Source: CAUYUA01 sp963575675 (lineage in GTDB: Bacteria > Pseudomonadota > Alphaproteobacteria > Azospirillales > Azospirillaceae). Taken from it: a DNA stretch of 5,910 nt. The notes under the pieces were generated by a model that was not told the origin of the DNA, searched no databases, and saw nothing but the letters and a program-made list of their open reading frames with translations. Position numbers and translations under genes: made by a program. Location of the stretch: contig CAUYUA010000043.1 in assembly GCA_963575675.1 (NCBI GenBank), forward strand, positions 1 through 5,910, given 5' to 3'. Positions 1 through 4,917 of the stretch are shown piece by piece. How positions within the stretch are numbered: the stretch's first letter is position 1; each line of letters starts with the position of its first letter.

Positions 1-79
1 ACGCGGGGATCGACCTAAAGCGCGGAGAGTGGGGATGAAATTTTCTCTGTTTCCCCCGCACACGCGGGGATCGACCTGC

Positions 80-100
80 CGAGGCCCTTTATGGGCCTCG
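80..100. repeat. Inverted repeat inside a CRISPR spacer (8-bp arms)
   Basis: Within spacer 77-109, CGAGGCCC (80-87) and GGGCCTCG (93-100) are perfectly complementary around a 5-nt loop TTTAT. It resembles the stem of an intrinsic terminator in the targeted element. The spacer part of the crRNA could fold on itself. Confidence 0.85.
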
Positions 101-139
101 ATGGAAGAGGTTTCCCCCGCACACGCGGGGATCGACCTT

Positions 140-170
140 AACACCGAGAGAGATGTCCTCTCTCGGTGTT
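140..170. repeat. Inverted repeat filling a CRISPR spacer (13-bp arms)
   Basis: Spacer 138-170 is almost entirely a perfect hairpin: AACACCGAGAGAG (140-152), loop ATGTC (153-157), CTCTCTCGGTGTT (158-170). Twenty-six of its 33 bases are paired. The protospacer was probably a terminator or other hairpin in a phage or plasmid. It directly follows the other palindromic spacer. Confidence 0.9.
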
Positions 171-807
171 GTTTCCCCCGCACACGCGGGGATCGACCCT
201 GATCGGGGGAGGCGGAGGCGGATTCGAGCCGGTTTCCCCCGCACACGCGGGGATCGACCCTGATCTCACCGATGCTAATCTCACCGGAGATGGTTTCCCC
301 CGCACACGCGGGGATCGACCCGGATGTAAGGAGCACCGCTTATTCCCGCATTGTTTCCCCCGCACACGCGGGGATCGACCCGCTTCTTTATGTGCTTCCG
401 ATATAAAGTCTAAGTTTCCCCCGCACACGCGGGGATCGACCCCCATGTCGGAGGATGAATTTTCGTCGCCGCCGGTTTCCCCCGCACACGCGGGGATCGA
501 CCCACCCATACCATTTCTCCCTAGGCGATATCGTAGTTTCCCCCGCACACGCGGGGATCGACCTGGCAGCGTTTGGAACTCATGTTCTCATTTCCTGTTT
601 CCCCCGCACACGCGGGGATCGACCTCCTCTTGATGCTTTAATAAGCTCATAACAATCGTTTCCCCCGCACACGCGGGGATCGACCGTTGTTTCGTATAAC
701 ACGGGACCGTCATCGTATGTTTCCCCCGCACACGCGGGGATCGACCCGACATTGATCCAGGTCGCCCGCCATAGACCAGGTTTCCCCCGCACACGCGGGG
801 ATCGATC

Positions 808-994
808 CATGATCCGGGGAAGGCGTTGACAATCGCGATGCGCTAATCCATGATGGTTAAGTGTCGTAATCGTCTCGACAACCGGGAAATTCGCCGGTCC
901 GGTTGAGTAATCCGCTTAGTGGCGCATGTGCTCTCACGGGGAATGTGGCGTACCCCCTTGACGATCACGACACAAGCCGCCCTGATGCTTCTTA
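808..994. other. CRISPR trailer / intergenic region
   Basis: No convincing gene on either strand between the last array repeat and the orphan repeat core. The spacing from the last array repeat to the orphan copy (215 nt start to start) is not a multiple of the 61-nt repeat period, so this is not simply three decayed repeat-spacer units. Two weak sigma70-like promoter candidates occur: TTGACA at 826-831 with CATGAT 17 nt later, and TTGACG at 958-963 with CCTGAT 17 nt later. Confidence 0.6.
826..854 (+). promoter_or_regulatory. Possible sigma70-type promoter
   Basis: A perfect -35 TTGACA (826-831) is followed after 17 nt by CATGAT (849-854), which matches TATAAT at 4 of 6 positions. It points to the right, toward the orphan repeat at 995-1022. 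No gene follows, so if active it would make a non-coding RNA. Chance occurrence is quite possible. Confidence 0.25.
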
Positions 995-1022
995 GCGCGC
1001 CCCGCACACGCGGGGATAGCTC
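995..1022 (+). repeat. Orphan degenerate CRISPR repeat
   Basis: CCCCGCACACGCGGGGAT (1000-1017) is an 18-nt exact copy of the array repeat core, in the same orientation. Over the full 28-nt repeat length 21 positions match; the losses are at the two ends (GTTTC and CGACC), while the stem-loop is intact. It has no neighbouring repeat at 61-nt spacing. It lies 188 nt after the array and about 25 nt before the 3' end of the IS5-family remnant. It may be a relic of a longer or second array, or a solitary repeat that can still be cut by Cas6e. Confidence 0.85.
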
Positions 1023-1044
1023 GTTAAGATACCGTTAGTCACTG

Positions 1045-1500
1045 TTAACAAAGGTGAGTTTTAGGAGCAGCAAGAGCAATGAATCCAAGGAAGGCAACAT
1101 CCGTTTTTTCGTATCGAACGGCAAGGCGTCTGTTTTCTTTGATTTTTCCGAAAAACATTTCGATGCGTCGCCGCCAACGATAAATAATTTTGTCGTATAC
1201 GATCTCAATTTTTCGGTTTTTACGTCCAGGAATAATCGGAATATTATTGTTGGCGCGAAGCTCGCGTTGGTGGTCATCGCTGTCATACCCCATGTTTTCA
1301 ACGACATAACATCCAACGATGTCCTCAGTAAGAGTGTTGGCTATGGCGATGTCTGTGATGTTTCCTCCCGCACTGACTTTCTACAACTCTATAATCTGGG
1401 TCATGACAAGATGCAACTTTGTGGTTGCGCCTGCGCGATTTCTTCCCATGATGGGGAATAGGCGTTGATCCATTGATCTTTCCTCCTTCATTCCTAAAGT
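1045..1500 (-). pseudogene. IS5-family transposase remnant (C-terminal part)
   Basis: DDE transposase C-terminal region, read on the minus strand. The pieces seen are GRNRAGATTKLHLV (about 1403-1446), SAGGNITDIAIANTL (about 1331-1374), CYVVENMGYDSDDHQ, NNNIPIIPGRKNRK, RRRIEMFFGKIKENRR and VRYEKTDVAFLGFIALAA, in the order expected for IS5-group enzymes (GRSRGG.TTK, SAGN, DKGYDSD, IPPR.NRK, IER.F..LK..RR, RY.KT...F). The final catalytic Glu (RIE) is kept. The middle Asp is Asn (AAC at 1294-1296, ENMGYD in place of ADKGYD), the frame contains a TAG at 1381-1383, and frames change near it (DPDYRVVES is readable in another frame). The N-terminal half with the first catalytic Asp is absent, replaced by the next remnant. 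It cannot be active. I found no terminal inverted repeats. Confidence 0.85.
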
Positions 1501-1920
1501 CAGCCAACTATACCCAATTCAAGCCTTTGTTGACAGCGCCCAGTAAAAGGCAGAGATGACCACGCCATTGACCTTATTGGTCCGATGCTGCAAGATACAA
1601 GTTGGCAAGCTAAGGAAGGGCTTGGGTTTGAGGTTGCGGGGGGGAGCAATTGATTGGGACGCCGAAGCTGCGACCTATCTACAGGGGCAGGCGACTTGTC
1701 ATTGGAATGATGAGCATGATCGGTTCGGAAACGATCGTGTCGGCATAACATTCGACGCGGCAGCTTGTTCTATTAATATTGTTCGATTCGATGCGTGGTT
1801 GACCGGACAACCACAAGCCAAAACGAAGCAATCTGCGTTCCGGGCATTACGCGAATTATTTTTATGAGCGGGCGTCCGAATTTGCCAGCAGTATCTGTTG
1901 GGTGGTGTGGCAGGGGAGCG
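1501..1920 (+). pseudogene. IS1182-like transposase remnant (C-terminal part)
   Basis: Plus-strand frame 1 reads GRDDHAIDLIGPMLQDTSWQ and AKEGLGFEVA (about 1561-1638). After a run of seven G (1638-1644) the homology moves to frame 2: GAIDWDAEAATYLQGQATCH, FGNDRVGITFDAAA, to a stop at 1865-1867. A third frame then gives YERASEF (1863 on). This order (DLIGP..D..WQA, IDW.A..A.CPQG, FDA..C..CP, then a basic stretch and ERQ...F) is what I know from IS1182-type transposases. Several cysteines expected in the FDAAAC..CP segment are missing. The N-terminal catalytic part is not present. The assignment is by remembered motifs; the exact IS family is less certain than the fact that it is a transposase fragment. 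Confidence 0.7.
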
Positions 1921-1976
1921 ATCATCAAGAGCGCCCCCGATTCTCAACGGCTTTATTTATCATAGAGCGATACGTG

Positions 1977-2010
1977 CTCAGTCACCCTTGCGCGGCTCCG
2001 GTGAACTGAG
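1977..2010. repeat. Imperfect inverted repeat
   Basis: CTCAGTCACC (1977-1986) pairs with GGTGAACTGAG (2000-2010) leaving one bulged A, around a 13-nt GC-rich loop. It is followed by AAAA on the plus strand, so it is not an intrinsic terminator in either direction. Role unknown; it might be an end remnant of the adjacent transposon. Confidence 0.55.
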
Positions 2011-2132
2011 AAAATGACGTATCGATGTGCAGCAAAAATGAGATACTTTATTTTTTCAAAAGCCTGAAAAAAGACATGGAAAAAGGCGTAAAGGAAGAGA
2101 ATTTAGGCGTACTGAAAATTCAAAGAAAGGTT

Positions 2133-2174
2133 AGGGCTTTGCCCTGTATCCGCCAAAGGCTGGGAAGTCTTTGG
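2133..2174 (+). repeat. Intergenic double-hairpin element
   Basis: AGGGC-TTT-GCCCT (2133-2145) is followed by CCAAAG (2153-2158) and CTTTGG (2169-2174), which can pair around a 10-nt loop. The pattern 'agggctttgccct ... cgccaaagg ... ctttgg' resembles dispersed intergenic elements I recall from Acetobacteraceae and related alphaproteobacteria. Copy number cannot be judged in this window, where it occurs once. Confidence 0.5.
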
Positions 2175-2331
2175 AAATCATGACTTGGAGATTGTAACAA
2201 CGCGAAGGCGTGAGGGCTGTGTCAATTCGGTGAAGCTGTAGAGGTCGCTGGAGTGGCCTTAAGTCGGGGAGAGGCGCTTTTTTTGTCACCTGTTCTCTAA
2301 AACCGGCGATGGAGCAACGCAAAAGCCAATA

Positions 2332-4500
2332 ATGGACAATAAAATGACCAAGCTGCGCAAAGGGGTTTCAACTGGAATATTCTGGGTAAAGTGGCTGAAG
2401 CGAGTCTCGATCCTGTGTGGATGTCCGGCTGATAGCGTGAAGCATCTTGCGAAACGTGGTTTAATTGTTCCTACAGAATGCGCCAGTTCGTTTTGAAACG
2501 GGTCTAACGTCATTTTGTCGGACGTTCTAATTCAGAACGGTTGTTTTTGTAATTTGGCGGAATTTCCATTCTTCAAATGCTTTATCGTCAAGGAACTATC
2601 ATTCCCAATCATCCCAACACCGGGTTGCGTCCAATGTTGTTGGGACGCGCAGATCAAGTCTCTGCGAAATGGAGTACATTCATCGTGGAAACTATGGGTT
2701 GATTTCGGAAGAAGAAATCTTGGCCGCAGGATTATCTGAATGTGCAAGGACGTCGAATTAAATTGCGTTTGCGTTTGGTCATATTGCCAGCCGGAAGAAT
2801 TGATTGATACGCGCATCATTGAAGCAGACCCGGTGGAAATTCGTAATGACGGTATAATTCGACGTCTTCTTCAAACCGCTTTGAAATTGCCTACGGCGCC
2901 GACAGTGGAGGTTGATCTTACGTTGGGGCCCAATGAGGCCTACGAAGCGCCTTATCCCCGGGCAATCATGCGCTTAGTCGTGAATACTTCGGCGTGGCGC
3001 ACCTGAAGGCGATGGTTGGGACATCGATCGACCGAGCATAGCCAGCATTTTGATGTTTCAAGGGCGTGTTTATCTGTCGACGCCGGTCCAAACATTGCCG
3101 CTTCACTTCGTGCGTTGGGGATCGGACTGAGCGAGGTCGACGGAATTTTCCATACGCACTGTCATGATGATCATTTTTGTGGTTTGGCCACTCTTTTGCG
3201 CTCGGATCGCCGTTTGAAGTATTGGGCTACGCCTTTGGTGCGTCATTCGGTGATGAAAAAGTTGGCTGCTTTGGTTGGAATTCATGGAGATCGTCTTGAT
3301 GAATATTTCGACTTTCACGATCTTCACTTCGGTCATTGGAACGACGTTGAAGGTTTGGAAGTTATGCCGTTATTCTCTCCGCATCCGGTGGAGACCAATA
3401 TTTTTATATTTCGCACTATGTGGATTGGGGAATATCGTACTTATGCGCACTTCGCCGATATTTCATCACTGGATGTGCTGCGTGAAATGATCGTCGATGA
3501 TCCCAAGGCGCCGGGCATCAGCCAAGTCACTTTTGAAAAAGTGTGCTCGGATTATTATACGTCTGCCGATATAAAAAAGCTTGATATTGGTGGAGGAATG
3601 ATTCATGGCAATGTTTTTGACTTTATCGATGATTCGTCAGGAAAGCTTATCCTTGCTCACACATCTCGTCCTTTAACCAATGAAGAAAAAACGGTCGGTT
3701 CCGGAGCCCCGTTTGGAACCGTAGATGTCTTGATTTCTGCCAACCAAGATTATGCTTGGCGCTATGCTTACGAGTTTCTGAGAAGCTATTTTCCTTCTGT
3801 TTCAGCGTCTCAGATTAGGATTTTGATGAATAATCAAAAAAAATTGTTTAATCCGGAAACTATCTTAATTCGTCAGGGGACTCCAGTTAGAGCCATTTAT
3901 CTTGTTCTGACGGGAAGCGTTGAAATAATTAACTCTGCAACTAATGTTTGTAATACGGTTTCAGCAGGTTCTCTTTTGGGAGAACTTACCGGATTACATG
4001 GGCTTCCCGCGATAGAGACCTGTCGCGCCGCCAGCTTTGTTGAGGCGATGTGTTTGCCTTGCGACCTTTATCTAGAATTTGTTAAGCGTAACGATTTGTT
4101 TGCGAGTATTTCTCGGTTGTCCGAATATCGTGATTTTTTGACCTGCTCCCGTTTGTGTGGCGAGATCACAACGACGGCTTCTTTGAACCGAATTGCGGCA
4201 ACTTTGAGCCGTCTTCTTTTGAACAAGCAGACAAGAATTAGTTCGAGTCTTAGAGGATTTGTGAGTTTGATCAAATCCGGACAAGTTCTGCGCCTTATTG
4301 ATGACCGTGTGGTGGAAACGATCGGCCCTGGGGATTTCTTTGGAGAAGATGTGGCGATCTATGAGACGCCATTGAAACATCGACTGGAAGTTTCGACGCC
4401 GACCGATATTTATATGATTCCTCCAGATGTTATTAAGAATATTCCCGGGGTTCGTTGGAAGCTTTTGGAAGCATTCCAACGACGGCGTACTTACGCTTAG
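2332..4500 (+). pseudogene. MBL-fold, double cNMP-binding protein gene, N-terminal part frame-shifted
   Basis: The full-length gene can be followed from an ATG at 2332 (or 2344) to TAG at 4498-4500, about 720 codons, but its first ~740 bp switch reading frame repeatedly. Segments in order: CGCPADSVKHLAKRGLIVPTE-like (frame 1), VRFETG (2), NGCFCNLAEFP (1), LQMLYRQGTIIPNHP and LRPMLLGRADQVSA (3), MEYIHRGNYGLISEEEILAA (2), QPEELIDTRIIEADPVEIRN (1), NRFEIAYGADSG (3), VEVDLTLGPNEAYEAPYP (1), GNHALSREYFGVAHL (3), GWDIDRPSIASILMFQ (2), then DAGPNIAASL (1), which stays open to the stop. Most changes fit single-base deletions; for example one missing base near 3072 would restore GRVYL-I-DAGPN. Amino-acid sequence between the breaks is well preserved, so this is either a young pseudogene or a region with sequencing indels. 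I know this family as MBL plus two cNMP domains in Rhodospirillales and magnetotactic bacteria. Confidence 0.75.
3016..4500 (+). CDS. MBL-fold hydrolase with two cyclic-nucleotide-binding domains (open 3' portion)
   Basis: A 494-codon open frame covers the intact part of the gene. The MBL metal motif is T47-H48-C-H50-D-D52-H53. Further likely ligands are the His of SPHPVETN, the Asp of HFADISS and the His of LAHTSRP. Two cNMP-binding domains follow: one near residues 272-362 (G322-E323-L with LPAIETCRAAS, the phosphate-binding-cassette position), and a second near 415-480 (GPGDFFGED, G443-E444). No signal peptide or membrane segment; probably cytoplasmic. Likely a hydrolase-type or sensor protein gated by cAMP or cGMP; the substrate is unknown. 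The TTG start at 3016 is doubtful: the first ~20 residues are in a different frame from the family, whose real frame there is +2 (GDGWDIDRPS), and no good ribosome site is seen. The intact portion therefore lacks the N-terminal ~240 residues of the full protein. A, T-ending codons are common here, as in the sensor gene downstream. Confidence 0.7.
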   Translation: MGHRSTEHSQHFDVSRACLSVDAGPNIAASLRALGIGLSEVDGIFHTHCHDDHFCGLATLLRSDRRLKYWATPLVRHSVMKKLAALVGIHGDRLDEYFDFHDLHFGHWNDVEGLEVMPLFSPHPVETNIFIFRTMWIGEYRTYAHFADISSLDVLREMIVDDPKAPGISQVTFEKVCSDYYTSADIKKLDIGGGMIHGNVFDFIDDSSGKLILAHTSRPLTNEEKTVGSGAPFGTVDVLISANQDYAWRYAYEFLRSYFPSVSASQIRILMNNQKKLFNPETILIRQGTPVRAIYLVLTGSVEIINSATNVCNTVSAGSLLGELTGLHGLPAIETCRAASFVEAMCLPCDLYLEFVKRNDLFASISRLSEYRDFLTCSRLCGEITTTASLNRIAATLSRLLLNKQTRISSSLRGFVSLIKSGQVLRLIDDRVVETIGPGDFFGEDVAIYETPLKHRLEVSTPTDIYMIPPDVIKNIPGVRWKLLEAFQRRRTYA

Positions 4501-4502
4501 CA

Positions 4503-4520
4503 TAATTTTAATAAAAATTA
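4503..4520. repeat. AT-only inverted repeat after the MBL/cNMP gene
   Basis: TAATTTT (4503-4509) and AAAATTA (4514-4520) pair perfectly around AATA, starting 2 nt after the stop codon. The stem has no G-C pair and no T-run follows, so it is a poor terminator candidate. Confidence 0.5.
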
Positions 4521-4550
4521 AAGAGGTTTCGGGACTGAGTTCCTGGTCGT

Positions 4551-4571
4551 GGGGGGGGGGGGGGGAGGGGG
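4551..4571 (+). repeat. Poly-G tract (G15-A-G5)
   Basis: Fifteen consecutive G (4551-4565), one A, then five G, in the gap between the MBL/cNMP gene and the sensor gene. Such mononucleotide runs change length by slipped-strand mispairing, and this one is also able to form a G-quadruplex. It sits directly before a -10-like TAAAAT, where its length would set promoter spacing. The true run length is uncertain because long homopolymers are error-prone in sequencing. Confidence 0.9.
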
Positions 4572-4577
4572 TAAAAT
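4572..4577 (+). promoter_or_regulatory. Possible -10 element of the sensor gene promoter
   Basis: TAAAAT matches TATAAT at 5 of 6 positions and lies 64 nt before the ATG at 4642. At standard 17-nt spacing the -35 position would fall at 4549-4554, inside the start of the G-run, where no recognisable -35 hexamer exists. An AGGAG at 4586-4590 is not followed by a start codon. Evidence is positional only. Confidence 0.35.
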
Positions 4578-4641
4578 TCTCATTTAGGAGACGCCAACTC
4601 TTAACGCCGCACGGTCGCTCACTTTTTGGATTTTTTCTGAC

Positions 4642-4917
4642 ATGGTTGATGGACTATCTTCTTCTGCGCGTTCCGGTTTCAAGGGACGAGTTTACGCCGC
4701 TATTCTCGGGACGGGGATGCTCACGGTAATCGCCACCGGCATTGCTCTTCTTTCTTTTAATCGCTTTGGCGAAACAGTCTTCACCACCAACATCACTCTT
4801 CCTGCGCTGAGTGCGGCCCTCCATCTTTCTGAACATTCGGCGTCGCTTGCCGCGATTGCTCCCATTCTGACCACCGCCGAAACGCTCGAACAGGTCCATC
4901 ATTCCCTGCGCGAATGA
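4642..4917 (+). CDS. Membrane-anchored sensor protein, N-terminal piece
   Basis: A 91-residue frame. Residues 1-16 are short and basic (R10, K14, R16), residues about 17-39 (VYAAILGTGMLTVIATGIAL...) form one membrane segment, and the rest would be outside the cytoplasmic membrane, matching the N-terminus of histidine kinases or chemoreceptors. The frame is open only from 4588 (TAG at 4585-4587), and ATG 4642 is the first good start in it; no clear Shine-Dalgarno precedes it. It ends ...LEQVHHSLRE at TGA 4915-4917, which overlaps the ATG of the next frame. It is too short to be a complete sensor, and the following frame continues the same kind of helical domain, so this is most likely the 5' part of one gene broken by a one-base frameshift near 4910; a true pair of coupled genes is the alternative. 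Confidence 0.6.
   Translation: MVDGLSSSARSGFKGRVYAAILGTGMLTVIATGIALLSFNRFGETVFTTNITLPALSAALHLSEHSASLAAIAPILTTAETLEQVHHSLRE

Larger units (their letters stand above)
1..807 (+). CRISPR. Type I-E-like CRISPR array, leader-distal part
   Basis: Thirteen complete 28-nt repeats start at 49, 110, 171, 232, 293, 353, 414, 475, 536, 597, 658, 719 and 780; positions 1-15 are the end of another repeat cut by the window edge. The repeat begins GTTTCCCCC, has the core CCCCGCACACGCGGGGAT and ends CGACC. The core folds into a 6-bp CCCCGC/GCGGGG stem with an ACAC loop, the form processed by Cas6e in type I-E systems; the 7 nt after the stem plus one variable base would be the 8-nt crRNA 5' handle. Twelve full repeats are identical; the last differs at its 27th base (C to T at 806). 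Thirteen spacers, all 33 nt except 321-352 (32 nt). Repeat polarity and the degenerate last copy place the leader to the left, outside the window. Type I-E is inferred from the repeat and the 61-nt period; no cas gene is visible. Apparent ORFs across the array are repeat artefacts. Confidence 0.98.
1921..2331. other. Intergenic region with repeats, no clear gene
   Basis: About 410 bases without a convincing gene. It holds a bulged inverted repeat (1977-2010), a hairpin-rich intergenic element (2133-2174) and a run of seven T (2278-2284) after a GC-rich stretch. I could not find a stem directly before that T-run, so it is not called a terminator. The small open frames here show no recognisable protein features. 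Confidence 0.5.

Noticed and set aside
138..810. Several open frames of 65-155 codons on both strands across the array
   Set aside because: They are translations of the CRISPR repeat, giving periodic peptides such as PRTRGDRP and SIPACAGET; no independent coding evidence.
808..1045. A complete crRNA-like toxin-antitoxin (CreTA-type) module around the orphan repeat
   Set aside because: Only one degenerate repeat is present, with no second repeat at spacer distance and no identifiable small toxin; kept only as a possibility in the findings.
1035..1461. Overlapping open frames on the plus strand and in a second minus frame over the IS5 remnant
   Set aside because: Only the minus frame ending at 1045 carries transposase motifs; the others are shadows.
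1500..1947. Minus-strand open frames over the IS1182-like remnant
   Set aside because: No recognisable motifs, whereas the plus strand shows ordered transposase segments in successive frames.
2240..2284. Intrinsic terminator ending in the T7 run
   Set aside because: No stable stem could be paired directly before the T-run.
2131..2322. Small minus-strand open frame of 63 codons
   Set aside because: It spans the intergenic hairpin element and a T-run; composition and context fit non-coding repeat DNA.
4503..4520. Terminator of the MBL/cNMP gene
   Set aside because: The stem is entirely A-T and has no following T-run, too weak to call.
4586..4590. AGGAG as a ribosome binding site
   Set aside because: No start codon lies at a usable distance; the sensor ATG is 51 nt further on.
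4427..4729. 100-codon plus-strand frame running across the G15 tract
   Set aside because: It overlaps the ends of two better-supported genes and is glycine-rich only because of the homopolymer.
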